This document shows, piece by piece, positions 36,630 through 46,201 of a DNA stretch of 64,000 bases. Under the pieces are notes generated by a model that had not been told where the DNA came from, searched no databases, and was given only the letters and a program-made list of their open reading frames with translations. Position 1 is the first letter of the stretch. Each line of letters opens with the position of its first letter. The translations under genes were made by a program, and so were the position numbers. The stretch is from Acidobacteriaceae bacterium (GTDB lineage: Bacteria; Acidobacteriota; Terriglobia; Terriglobales; Acidobacteriaceae): assembly GCA_003156805.1 (NCBI GenBank), contig PMHV01000030.1, positions 128,165 to 192,164 of the forward strand, written 5' to 3'.

Positions 36630-38342
36630 ATGCGAGTCTACGAGGCGATCGTCAAAGCGCTGGAAGGAGTGGGGGTTGATGTCGCCTTTGGCGGGGCAGG
36701 CGAGAATGCCGCATCGCTGATGCTGGCACTGAAGCACTCCACCAAGATCAAGCCTATCATCGTGCGTCACGAGCAAGCAGCCTCGTTCATGGCCTGCGGC
36801 TATGCCATCTACTCGGACCGGCTGGGATTCTGCTTCGCGACCGCAGGCCCTGGCGCTTTCAATTTGTTCTCCGGGCTCGCGGTCGCCATGTCCGACTCTT
36901 ATCCGGTCCTGGCGCTCTCCGGATTTGCATCGCTCGAGTGGATGGGCAAAGGAGCATTGAACGAGAGCTCCGGGCTGAGCCGTACGCCCGACTCGCGGAA
37001 GATGTTCGCTGCGACCACCAAGCGATCTTATTTGCTCGAAGATCCTGCTAAAACCTGCGATGTTGTGGAGGAGGCGATCAACATAGCATTCGAGGGGCGC
37101 CCAGGCCCGGTTCACATCCATGTTCCGGAGAATCTGACATATCACGGAGTGTCGGTCGACAACTACCGCGACATCCAGGTCAAGGTTCGGCCGGTGCTAC
37201 CTGACGGCGGCCAGATTGCGCGCGCAGCCGAGCTCATCGCCGGCGCGATCCGGCAAAAGAAGCAAGTACTCGGCCTCTTTGGTTATGGCGCGGTCCGCAG
37301 CAATGCCGGGCCGGAGCTGCGCGCATTCGTCGAGCGCTTCCAGATTCCTTTTGTCACCACGCTCGACGGCAAGGGCACCATCGCGGAAGATCACCCCCTG
37401 GGCCTCGGAGTCTTCGCCGACAGCGGTCACGGCAGTGCCGCGAAAGCGTTCCTCCGCGCCGATTTAGTTCTGGCGGTAGGCAATTCCTTCGCCCAGCATG
37501 CGACCTTCGACTTCCGCCCCGACCTGTTCAAAGACAAAGTCCTGATCCACATCAACATCGATGCGGCGGAGATCAATAAGGTCTACCCAGCGGATTGCGG
37601 CGTGGTCTCCGACGCCAAGCCGGCGATCGTGAGCCTAGCTAGCGAGCTCGCCAGTTCAGTGGGCGCGGTCGCCCCAGTGCAGGTCGAGAAGGATCGGCAC
37701 CTGACTGCGCCCATCATCAACCTCCAGCCGGATCGCATTCATCCCGGCCAGATGGCGCGATCGCTCTCGAAGCTGTTGCCCCAGAACAGCATCGTTCTGG
37801 CCGACGCGGGCGCTCACTTAGCGTGGCTCAGCTACTACCTCGAGCTTTCGGAGGGGCAACACTACCACAAGCCGGGGAGTTTTGGCCCCATGGCGTGGGC
37901 CGTGAACGGCGCGCTGGGAACCAAAAGTGCCCATCCTGACCGGACGGTGGTGGTGGGATGCGGAGACGGCGGGTACCTGCTCTCCGGCTTCGAACTGCTC
38001 ACTGCGGTTCAGCACAACATCCCGGTCATCTGGATCATCTTTGACGATAGTGAGTTCAAGCTAATCAAGATGTACCAGGTCACCACCTTCGGAGAATCGG
38101 GGCTGGTTGAGTTCACCAATCCGGACTATGTCGGCTATGCGAACGCGTGCGGCGCTCAAGCCTTCCGAGTTGAAACTCTCGAACAGTTCGAGTCGGCGTT
38201 TCGCGAAGCGTTGGCGTCGGGTAAGCCGACGCTGATCGATGCTCATATCACGCGACTTGCCGTTCCTCACTACAGCTCCAATCCGGCCGGTCTGTTAGTG
38301 GCAATTGAAGAGGATTTGGCAAAAATTCTGAAGAGTGTGTAA
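36630..38342 (+). CDS. ThDP-dependent enzyme (acetolactate synthase/2-hydroxyacyl lyase superfamily)
   Basis: A 570-residue enzyme with the three-domain layout of the family: PYR domain (about 1-170) with the conserved cofactor-activating E48 (VRHEQAASF), central domain (about 190-330) and PP domain (about 375-550) with G445-D446-G447. The family forms or cleaves C-C bonds next to a carbonyl (acetolactate synthase, benzaldehyde lyase, oxalyl- and 2-hydroxyacyl-CoA lyases). The usual Asn-Asn ending the ThDP motif, whose second residue binds Mg, is Asp472-Asp473 here. No FAD-type anabolic context (no ilvN, ilvC nearby) argues against branched-chain amino acid synthesis. It heads a set with a dioxygenase-like and a lipase-like gene, so a lyase acting on 2-hydroxy fatty acids is a testable inference. 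Confidence 0.8.
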   Translation: MRVYEAIVKALEGVGVDVAFGGAGENAASLMLALKHSTKIKPIIVRHEQAASFMACGYAIYSDRLGFCFATAGPGAFNLFSGLAVAMSDSYPVLALSGFASLEWMGKGALNESSGLSRTPDSRKMFAATTKRSYLLEDPAKTCDVVEEAINIAFEGRPGPVHIHVPENLTYHGVSVDNYRDIQVKVRPVLPDGGQIARAAELIAGAIRQKKQVLGLFGYGAVRSNAGPELRAFVERFQIPFVTTLDGKGTIAEDHPLGLGVFADSGHGSAAKAFLRADLVLAVGNSFAQHATFDFRPDLFKDKVLIHINIDAAEINKVYPADCGVVSDAKPAIVSLASELASSVGAVAPVQVEKDRHLTAPIINLQPDRIHPGQMARSLSKLLPQNSIVLADAGAHLAWLSYYLELSEGQHYHKPGSFGPMAWAVNGALGTKSAHPDRTVVVGCGDGGYLLSGFELLTAVQHNIPVIWIIFDDSEFKLIKMYQVTTFGESGLVEFTNPDYVGYANACGAQAFRVETLEQFESAFREALASGKPTLIDAHITRLAVPHYSSNPAGLLVAIEEDLAKILKSV

Positions 38343-38421
38343 AGTTCATCGGCTTTTTTTTGGCGTTGGCTTAGTTGTGGTCGGGCGCCCGCGCAAGATA
38401 CCAAGATACGAGGTAGCAAAT

Positions 38422-39726
38422 ATGCCTGGGGTTCATGCCGGCTTCGATGAGATGAGCAAGTATCCGCTTTTCGAGGCCCTTTTCAAACGAAGATCACGGC
38501 GTATCAGCCTGGGGCTCCAGTCTGTGCCGGCGGGAAGCAACAGCTTTACGTCAAACTCCATGCCGCAACCGCTGAGCGCTCTCGAAGAAGCGGTCTTGAT
38601 TTCCGCGGTCGGAATGACGGGGCTCACTTTGCCCGATCGGCCCTTTGCCACCACCACGGGGGAAAAGATCCTGGGCACGCCCAATGTCAACTTTCCAGGT
38701 CGTGCCGCCGGCAGCACCGACAACGCACAGGCAACCCACTTTTTCCTGTTCAACGACACCGGCGCATATTTCCTCAAGCGTGTCGAACCGGCGGATCCTA
38801 CGGAGCCGGTCACACCGGAGTTGCTGATCCGCCGGGCCGAGGCATCCAAAGTCAAGATTCTGGATAAGCGTCCCGAGTTTCCGCGCGAATTTCCTTACTA
38901 TCTCGATTCCAACCGGTTTCTCTCCAACCTTCCCGGCTCCACGATCCTATTCCCCGTTGTGGATATGACGCACCAGTACATCAACGCTCTCATGTATCTG
39001 CTGACCGAGCCTGACGGCCACCGCCCCGCCCTTCTCGACGATCGCAACTTCTACTTGCCCGCCGGTGTAGGGAAGTGGATCCGCAACGGTTTTCTAAACA
39101 AGAAGCTCAAACTTTCCCTCGGCTATCTTTTCACCATGCGGACGCAGATCGAGGCAGAATTGCTTTTGCAGAACCTCATGTTGACGCTACAGGCAATGGG
39201 CCTCGGCGGATGGATTCACTCCGCGGTTTCGACTGCCAGTTTGCTGCCCGCCCTCGGATTTCAGTACGTGACGCCGCATTACCGCCCGCTCGATTTCTTT
39301 CGCTGGGGAACATTTGTCACATCGCCGCGGTCGCAGCCCATCGGGCTTCCACCGCACATCAAGTGCATGTGCCCGCCGTATTACAACTCGATGGCCGACG
39401 CCGTCCAGGCGGTGGTCGATCAGAAGTACAACGCGGGCGGAACGTACGGCGATGAAGCCTACTTCCGCGGCATCTTCCGCGACGATCGTGGAGCGCGCTA
39501 TCTCAAGGAAGTGCCCCATTACAAGGACGAAGTGATCGCCTGCGTCAAAGACATTTGCACCTATATCTATAAGCGGCACCAGCGCTTTCCCGCTCACTGC
39601 GATGCAATTTACGCGCCCGGTGTGTGGCTGCAGGCGCACCACCTAGATTTGCAGTACTACGACACTCTGTTCAAAGGCGGCTACACCGAGACCCAGCGTG
39701 AGCACCAGCAACGGTGGCACGGCTAG
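38422..39726 (+). CDS. nitroreductase-like protein of unknown function
   Basis: A 434-residue cytoplasmic-looking protein without signal peptide or membrane helix. The N-terminal LFEALFKRRSRRI and PLSALEEAVLISAVGMTG and the middle LQNLMLTLQAMGLGG resemble the FMN-binding and helix segments of nitroreductases, although the protein is twice the normal length of that family and this is only a pattern judgement. The C-terminal half has a Cys/His-containing patch (HIKCMCPPYY, about 310). ATG 38422 is preceded by GAGG and is preferred to the open frame from 38335, which overlaps the upstream gene. It lies between a ThDP enzyme and a dioxygenase-like gene, so an accessory flavin-dependent redox step is possible. 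Confidence 0.55.
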   Translation: MPGVHAGFDEMSKYPLFEALFKRRSRRISLGLQSVPAGSNSFTSNSMPQPLSALEEAVLISAVGMTGLTLPDRPFATTTGEKILGTPNVNFPGRAAGSTDNAQATHFFLFNDTGAYFLKRVEPADPTEPVTPELLIRRAEASKVKILDKRPEFPREFPYYLDSNRFLSNLPGSTILFPVVDMTHQYINALMYLLTEPDGHRPALLDDRNFYLPAGVGKWIRNGFLNKKLKLSLGYLFTMRTQIEAELLLQNLMLTLQAMGLGGWIHSAVSTASLLPALGFQYVTPHYRPLDFFRWGTFVTSPRSQPIGLPPHIKCMCPPYYNSMADAVQAVVDQKYNAGGTYGDEAYFRGIFRDDRGARYLKEVPHYKDEVIACVKDICTYIYKRHQRFPAHCDAIYAPGVWLQAHHLDLQYYDTLFKGGYTETQREHQQRWHG

Positions 39727-39773
39727 TGTGCGGCGGCTCCATGAACACATGAACAGGCGAGGAGCAAGTTGAT

Positions 39774-42350
39774 ATGGATACTACGAAGGGATCTCTCGGC
39801 GAGTCTCGCGCGAGGTTCTGGTTTGTTTTCGCGCTTTTCGTATTCCTGATGGCAGTGGCCCATGGCGGGGCCGAGTTGCAGGCGCGGCTCAACGCTGATG
39901 CCGCAACGGGCCTCCCCGTCCATACCCTCCTCTACTATCGCGTGATCTTTACCATCTGGGTGGCCATCCTGCTGTTGACCCCGGCCCTCTGCTTCCATGT
40001 CTTCTCGCGCGCCGACGCTGCCAATAGCTATTGGCGCGCATTCTGGACCTTCGCCTATCTGGCGTTCCTCACCCACCTCTACTGGACGCTCTTTGCCACG
40101 TTCCATCTGGATTGGGCCGAGATCTTCCATAGCCAGGCGGGCGTTGCGCTCGATCCCGAAAGAGTCGTCCAGCATCCCGGACCGGACCTCTTTCTAGCGG
40201 CTTGGTGGGGACTGGATGTCTTGCTGGCGTGGCTGGTGGCGGACCATAAATGGGTACGAGTACAGCGAGGTGCGGTGCACCTGCTCGCGTTCATCATGTT
40301 CTTCGCCGCGTTCACGCTGGCGGCAAAAGCCAGCATCGTGGCCCATATTCTCGGCATTGTCATGCTACTGGCCGTGCTCGGCTGCTTCGTGCTGTCACTG
40401 ATCATTTACGAGAGCGATCCTAAATCGCTGATGTCGGTCCTGAATATCAAGGCGTTTGAACTCCTGAACCTGTTTGTCGTCTGGCACAAGCTGCCGACTT
40501 TCCTGGCCGTGGTCAACCTTAGCGCGCTCCGCGAAGTGCTGCGTGCGAAAAACCTGCACAACACCTCCGGCATCGCGGTCACGAATCCGAGCGGCCTCCG
40601 CTCGACTGTGCCATTCCAGTCTGCATTCCTCACCCAGCGTGAGGAAGACGGGCAATACAACGACCTGTCGAAACCGACAATGGGCAATGCCAGCGTAAAC
40701 ACGGTGGATCCGTTTAACAACTCGGATTTCACGCTGAGCAATCCCGGCGCGCGCTTTGGACGAAACATTCCGCTGAGCGAAGTGAATCCGACCCGCAACG
40801 CCGGCTTGCTAGAGCCGAGTCCGCGTCTGGTCAGCAACCGACTGCTGGCGCGGCAGGCAAAAAGCGATGGCACGGATGACTTTAAGCCCGCCACCATCCT
40901 CAACCTGCTTGCGGCAGCCTGGATTCAGTTTCAAACCCACGACTGGTTCAACCACGGTTCGCCTCGGCCCATGGAGGACGATCCCTTCGATGTGCCGCTG
41001 CCTCCCGGTGATACATGGCCCACCGCAAAGATGCTGATCCGTCGCACCCGCCCCGACCCCACCCGCAGGTTTAACGACGGCTCAGGCCCGGTCACCTACG
41101 CAAATGCCGAGACGCACTGGTGGGATAGTTCGCAGATCTATGCGGATACTCCCCAGGCGGGAATGAAGTATCGCTGCGGCGAAGAGGGGAAGCTTAAGAT
41201 TGATCCCAAGACCAAGCTGATTCCCCTGGATCCAACCGGACTGGAAGCCACCGGCCTGACCTCGAACTGGTGGTTGGGACTTAGCGTGCTGCACAACCTC
41301 TTTACGCTCGAGCACAACGCCATCTGCGACCACCTCTTGCAGGCATTCCCGGAGTGGAGGCAGCACCCGAACTGTGATGACGAAGTTTTCCGCGCGTCTC
41401 GTCTCGTCAACAGTGCCTTGATGGCCAAGATCCACACCATCGACTGGACGACGGCCATCCTCACTCACCCGGCATTGCAAGTGGGAATGAACGCGAACTG
41501 GTCCGGGCTGGCAGGAGCAGCGGTCAAGAAAACTTTCGGACGCATCAGCGAGAGCGAAGCGATCAGCGGTATCCCCGGCTCTGTAACCAACCAGACCGGC
41601 GCGGATTACTGTTTGACGGAAGAGTTCGTCGCCGTCTATCGCCTGCACCCGCTTCTGCCCAACAACATCCAGCTTTTCTTTGCGGCGGACGGCAGGAAGG
41701 GCCGGGTGCTGAACTTTGAATCAACCGATCCCAACGACCCCAGCGTCATCGTCGGCCCAGACGCAATGAGGAACGCGCTCGGCGGCGACGGTACCACGTT
41801 TCTTGACGTGGTTTATAGCTTCGGCGTGCAAAGCCCCGGCGCGGTCACGCTGCGCAATTTTCCGAACTGGATGCGCCGGATGCATCGCCGAAACGGCCAG
41901 AAGGTGGAAGAACTGATCGATCTCGCATCCATCGACATTCTGCGCGACCGCGAGCGCGGCGTGCCCCGGTACAACCGTTTCCGCGAGCTCTTTCACATGC
42001 CGCGTGTCAGCTCATTCGAACAGATGACGGATGATCCTGCTCTTGCTCGCGAGCTGCGCGAGATCTACGGTCACCCCGATAAGGTGGACCTGATGGTTGG
42101 GATGTACGCCGAGAAGCCGCCTGAGGGGTTCGGTTTTAGCGACACGGCCTTCCGCGTATTCATTCTTATGGCATCGCGCCGTATCAAGAGCGACCGCTAT
42201 TTCACAACCGACTACACGCCTGCGGTCTACACGCAGCCCGGAATGGACTGGATCGATAACAACAACATGACCAGCGTTCTGTTGCGTCACTTCCCGGAAC
42301 TGACGCCGGTGCTGATGCGGACTAGGAATGCCTTCGCACCCTGGAAATAG
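39774..42350 (+). CDS. membrane-anchored alpha-dioxygenase-like haem protein (animal-type peroxidase/cyclooxygenase superfamily)
   Basis: An 858-residue two-part protein. Residues about 15-215 form five or six membrane helices rich in histidine; residues about 270-850 are a haem peroxidase/cyclooxygenase domain. The distal His is H389 in WIQFQTHDWFNHG, very close to the alpha-dioxygenase block (Q-F-x-x-H-D-W). The proximal ligand H625 lies in YRLHPLLP, with Y622 three residues before it, the place of the radical tyrosine of cyclooxygenases and plant alpha-dioxygenases. NWWLGLSVLHNLF and EHNAICDHL match the other conserved helix. Alpha-dioxygenases add O2 to the alpha-carbon of fatty acids. 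GAGGAG precedes ATG 39774. The downstream patatin-like gene could supply free fatty acids. Family assignment is firm; alpha-oxidation is inference. Confidence 0.85.
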   Translation: MDTTKGSLGESRARFWFVFALFVFLMAVAHGGAELQARLNADAATGLPVHTLLYYRVIFTIWVAILLLTPALCFHVFSRADAANSYWRAFWTFAYLAFLTHLYWTLFATFHLDWAEIFHSQAGVALDPERVVQHPGPDLFLAAWWGLDVLLAWLVADHKWVRVQRGAVHLLAFIMFFAAFTLAAKASIVAHILGIVMLLAVLGCFVLSLIIYESDPKSLMSVLNIKAFELLNLFVVWHKLPTFLAVVNLSALREVLRAKNLHNTSGIAVTNPSGLRSTVPFQSAFLTQREEDGQYNDLSKPTMGNASVNTVDPFNNSDFTLSNPGARFGRNIPLSEVNPTRNAGLLEPSPRLVSNRLLARQAKSDGTDDFKPATILNLLAAAWIQFQTHDWFNHGSPRPMEDDPFDVPLPPGDTWPTAKMLIRRTRPDPTRRFNDGSGPVTYANAETHWWDSSQIYADTPQAGMKYRCGEEGKLKIDPKTKLIPLDPTGLEATGLTSNWWLGLSVLHNLFTLEHNAICDHLLQAFPEWRQHPNCDDEVFRASRLVNSALMAKIHTIDWTTAILTHPALQVGMNANWSGLAGAAVKKTFGRISESEAISGIPGSVTNQTGADYCLTEEFVAVYRLHPLLPNNIQLFFAADGRKGRVLNFESTDPNDPSVIVGPDAMRNALGGDGTTFLDVVYSFGVQSPGAVTLRNFPNWMRRMHRRNGQKVEELIDLASIDILRDRERGVPRYNRFRELFHMPRVSSFEQMTDDPALARELREIYGHPDKVDLMVGMYAEKPPEGFGFSDTAFRVFILMASRRIKSDRYFTTDYTPAVYTQPGMDWIDNNNMTSVLLRHFPELTPVLMRTRNAFAPWK

Positions 42351-42443
42351 ACGGCGGAGTCCTGCAACCCGTGAAGCCATATAGGCGCGAGGAGCGGACA
42401 GTGGCAACTGGCGACGGAAGCGCATTTTGAGAGGTGAGCGGCC

Positions 42444-45400
42444 TTGAGTTCGGACATTTGGACGACCTATCCAGCGCTTCCGCACGCGCTGCCTTTCCGC
42501 ACCATCTTGGGCGAATACCGTGTGCGGCGTCCGCTGGATCTCGCCGTCACTGTACTGAAGGACATTCTGAAACCGCAGGCTGCTCAGCAAGACCTCGCGA
42601 ACCCGAAGTTGGCGGAGATCCTGAGCTCGGTGCACAGTTCGGAAGAGCTTGCCCAAATAACGGCGAAGCGTATTCTGAGATTCGAGCATCCGCCTGGAGG
42701 AGACCTTGCCACAGCCGTGGCGAAGCACATTCTGAAGCTGGATCTGACGCCGCAAGAGTTTGATGGGATATGGACCAGACTCGATGCTGACATCACGAAG
42801 TCTGAGCAGGCGTACCGGGAACTGGCTACAGCGAAAGAAGTTTTGCAAGCCCAGCGGCGGAAGCCTGGAGAACTACTCAAGACGTTCAAGAAGGAGCTCG
42901 TCGACGCTTACGAGCGGGTACTGCTCGCGGAACGCGTTTGCCAGATCTACGATCGGCCGTTGAAATCCATTCTCTACGCCATGCAGGGGACCGCTGTGTG
43001 CCTCTCCGGCGGCGGCATTCGCAGCGCCAGTTTTTCGCTGGGCATTCTCGAAGGACTGGCGCGATTCAGCCGCCCCGCGGCCTGCAGTGAGAAGCAGAAG
43101 CCCCTCCTCGATACGCTGGACTACCTGTCTACCGTTTCGGGCGGCGGCTACATTGGCAGTTGGCTCATGGCCTGGGCGCAGAGAAGCGACTACCACCAGG
43201 TCATCGAACATTTGGCCGCGCCCGCCCCGACCTCGGGCGACCCCGAGCCTCAGCCCATCCGCCACCTGCGCGAGTACACCAGTTACCTCTCGCCGCGCTA
43301 CGGCTTCACGCTCGACACGCTGACACTGTTGACGATCGTGATGCGCAACATGATCCTGAATTGGCTGATTCTTGTGCCGCTAGTCATGGCGTTGTTCTGT
43401 CTGCCCCAATTCTTCTACAACTTTTTCTACGGTTGGGCCTTCGCTCATGCGAAATCTGGGGAAGCTTGGTTTCAGGAGGTGATCGGCTCGGCCATCTTAT
43501 TTGTCATGTTCGCTTCCGTGACTGCCGTATGGCGTATGGCGCGGCCGCCATATGAAGGAAGATCGGCCGATCCACAGGTCGATCCCCAGAAAGAAGGGAG
43601 CATTTTTGTCGAGCTTTGGTTCTTCACGGTGCCGATTCTGATCAGCGCCTGGCTGTTAGGCGAAGCTTCTGCCTGGGCCTACGTCAGCGGCTCGCTGAAT
43701 CCAGGCCAGTGGTCCGTCCCGCGTCTGGCCGAATGGCTGATGCTCTACACTGCCATTCCGCCGTTGGCCATGTCGCTGGTCCGCGTGCGCCTGCTCTGGC
43801 AAAGCGATGGCAAGCAGTGGCCCAACGCTTTTCGCAAACATGATGGAACCGGGCGGGTGGCTTGGCTCAGGTTGATCTGGTCGTTCATCGCGCCATTGGT
43901 AGTGGCGGCGCTGGCCGCCTGGTTGTTGGCGGAGTGCGCACTGCAGCTCGGCCCACGATTGATGGAAGTCAGTCCTTGGCATCTTGTCATCGGCCGCAAG
44001 TTTGTGGTTCTGGTGATCCCCATCGTGCTCTGCGTGATGATGCTGGCATCGACCCTGCTGACGGGGTTGTTGACCAACATCGAACAGGAAGAGGAACGCG
44101 AGTGGTGGGCGCGCGCGGGGGGGATGCTGTTTTCCTCCCTGTTGTGTTGGCTGGCATTGAACTGCGTCGCTTTCTTCGCCACTAACTCGCTGCAATTCAT
44201 GCACGCCTCCATCCTCGCGGCAGTGGGCCTTGGCGCAGGTTATGTCGGCAGCGCCGCGGGATTGTCCGCGGCCACCACCTCCGGCCTCAAGCGCGTCAAG
44301 GCCGAACAACTTACCAAGTTCGAAACCTTCCTGGCCAACCATGGATTGATCGCTCCAGTGGCGTCCGGCGTCGCGCTGGTCTGTCTCGCCTTGGCGTTGG
44401 CAACCCTTACCAGTTGGCTGCGCGTGAAGCTGTACAACCGGCTGATCGATACCGCCAAGTCGCTGGACCCCAGCGTCTTGCAACATTACCTGTTCCATTA
44501 TCTCGGGGTGACAGTCCATAGTATGTGGCAGGATCACTGGGTTCCTGTTTTCGGGATGGCGGTACACGTCGCAAGGTCGGTCCGCTGGGTTGACACCCTC
44601 GACCGGCTCAAGCTCGATTCGCTCGCCGCCTGCGTGGTGTTCGCGGCGGTTTGCTTCTTGGCGTTTTTCGCCAACATGTTCATCAACATCAACACCTTTT
44701 CGCTGCATGGCATGTACCGCATGCGTCTGGTGCGCTCCTACCTGGGCGCATCGAACTTCGCCCGTCACCCCGACTCCTTCACCAACTTCGACAGCACTGA
44801 CAACATGCATGAAGCCGACATGCCGCGCTCAGCCGCGCCGCTCCACATCATCAATACTGCGCTAAACCTGGTGGCGACACGCAACATGGCATGGCAGCAG
44901 CGCAAGGCTGAACCCTTTACCTTCAGTCCGGTCAGTGTCGGAAGCTGGCGTCTCGGGTACTTACCCACGGAGGATTACGGCGGCAGCAAGGGCGTAACCC
45001 TGGGTACAGCAATGGCGATCAGCGGGGCAGCCTTCAATCCCAACATGGGCTACCACTCTTCGCCACTGGTCACGCTATTGATGACCTTCTTTAACGCTCG
45101 CCTGGGATGGTGGCTCCCCAATCCCATGTGGCCGCTTCTGCGGAAGTGGCCCGACCGCGGCAGCAAGACAACTCGCTTCCTACGAAGAAATGGCCCGAAG
45201 TGGGCTTTGATGCCCCTGCTGAGCGAGGCCCTGGGCAACACCGACGACTCCTACAAGTGGATCGAGCTGTCCGACGGCGGCCATTTCGAAAATCTGGGAC
45301 TTTACGAGATGGTTTTGCGTCGTTGCCGGCACATCGTCGTTGTGGACGCCGATGCGGACGGCGAATTTCACTTTGAAGATCTGGGCAACGCGATCCGCAA

Positions 45401-45881
45401 AATCGAGATTGACCTGGGTATCCCGATCACGTTTCCCGACTTTCCGCATGGGCTGCCGATGAAAAGCGGAGTTGAACTTCTGAACGTCTACTGCGTTCGC
45501 GGAGAGATCCAATACGACTGCGTCGACGACCATGCGCCCAAGGGCAAACTCTTGTTCATCAAACCGATCCTGAACGGCAGCGAGCCACCGGACATCCGCG
45601 CTTATGCCGCTTCCCATCAGACCTTCCCTCATGAAGCCACCTCGAACCAATTCTTCAACGAAGCACAATTTGAAAGCTATCGCCACTTAGGATCTTGGAT
45701 GATCTCCTCTTACTTCGAGAACGTTCCCGAGAACGGACCGCCAGCGTCGGTTGGTTGCGACATGGCCACGTTCTTCGCCCATGTGGAATCTGTTCGCACT
45801 GCTGGGGAGAACGTCGGAACGAAATCAGCCGCGGCGATCGGTTCGGCGAATCCACCTACGCTTCCGGCCGGAGAGGTATAG
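42444..45881 (+). CDS. giant membrane patatin-like phospholipase
   Basis: A 1,145-residue lipolytic protein. Residues 1-180 are helical and charged; the patatin core starts with the oxyanion glycine motif CLSGGGIRSASF (about 185-196), nucleophile S232 (STVSGGGYIGSW), and ends with the catalytic Asp D944 (SDGGHFENLGLYE). Between them, from about residue 300 to 770, are roughly ten hydrophobic helices, so the Ser-Asp dyad is split by a membrane domain of some 470 residues. The start is TTG 42444, with GAGAGGTGA 7-15 bases ahead; no ATG is near. Patatins hydrolyse acyl ester bonds of membrane lipids. It is the last gene of the set with the ThDP enzyme and alpha-dioxygenase-like protein. The fold and active site are clear, the substrate is not. 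Confidence 0.85.
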   Translation: MSSDIWTTYPALPHALPFRTILGEYRVRRPLDLAVTVLKDILKPQAAQQDLANPKLAEILSSVHSSEELAQITAKRILRFEHPPGGDLATAVAKHILKLDLTPQEFDGIWTRLDADITKSEQAYRELATAKEVLQAQRRKPGELLKTFKKELVDAYERVLLAERVCQIYDRPLKSILYAMQGTAVCLSGGGIRSASFSLGILEGLARFSRPAACSEKQKPLLDTLDYLSTVSGGGYIGSWLMAWAQRSDYHQVIEHLAAPAPTSGDPEPQPIRHLREYTSYLSPRYGFTLDTLTLLTIVMRNMILNWLILVPLVMALFCLPQFFYNFFYGWAFAHAKSGEAWFQEVIGSAILFVMFASVTAVWRMARPPYEGRSADPQVDPQKEGSIFVELWFFTVPILISAWLLGEASAWAYVSGSLNPGQWSVPRLAEWLMLYTAIPPLAMSLVRVRLLWQSDGKQWPNAFRKHDGTGRVAWLRLIWSFIAPLVVAALAAWLLAECALQLGPRLMEVSPWHLVIGRKFVVLVIPIVLCVMMLASTLLTGLLTNIEQEEEREWWARAGGMLFSSLLCWLALNCVAFFATNSLQFMHASILAAVGLGAGYVGSAAGLSAATTSGLKRVKAEQLTKFETFLANHGLIAPVASGVALVCLALALATLTSWLRVKLYNRLIDTAKSLDPSVLQHYLFHYLGVTVHSMWQDHWVPVFGMAVHVARSVRWVDTLDRLKLDSLAACVVFAAVCFLAFFANMFININTFSLHGMYRMRLVRSYLGASNFARHPDSFTNFDSTDNMHEADMPRSAAPLHIINTALNLVATRNMAWQQRKAEPFTFSPVSVGSWRLGYLPTEDYGGSKGVTLGTAMAISGAAFNPNMGYHSSPLVTLLMTFFNARLGWWLPNPMWPLLRKWPDRGSKTTRFLRRNGPKWALMPLLSEALGNTDDSYKWIELSDGGHFENLGLYEMVLRRCRHIVVVDADADGEFHFEDLGNAIRKIEIDLGIPITFPDFPHGLPMKSGVELLNVYCVRGEIQYDCVDDHAPKGKLLFIKPILNGSEPPDIRAYAASHQTFPHEATSNQFFNEAQFESYRHLGSWMISSYFENVPENGPPASVGCDMATFFAHVESVRTAGENVGTKSAAAIGSANPPTLPAGEV

Positions 45882-46201
45882 GCGAGGCGGGCCGTTCAGA
45901 GACACCGCTGTTTGCAGGAAACTATGCTCGGAGTCGAAAGCAGCGGATGTGGGCTCTTGTGCTGGCCCGGAGAACGGCGTTTCGTAATGCTGGAACCGCA
46001 GAACTGTGTTCCCCCACAATCCAAAACGCAAAAGGAGCGCTGCATAGAAGACGATCGGGAGGGTTCGCATTGTTTGTCGGATTCAAATGATGTGTGTTTA
46101 TGTCGTTGATGTTCCTCCTGTCGGGATTATTTGCGTGGACAAGCCTCGAACGCAAGTTTCGCACCTTCTTGTCCCCGCTGACCTGAACGACCCGCCCGCG
46201 A
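45882..46201. other. intergenic region between convergent genes
   Basis: About 320 bases after the patatin gene and before the stop of the GH36 gene. Small ORFs are without motifs, and I found no clear intrinsic terminator. Confidence 0.4.
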
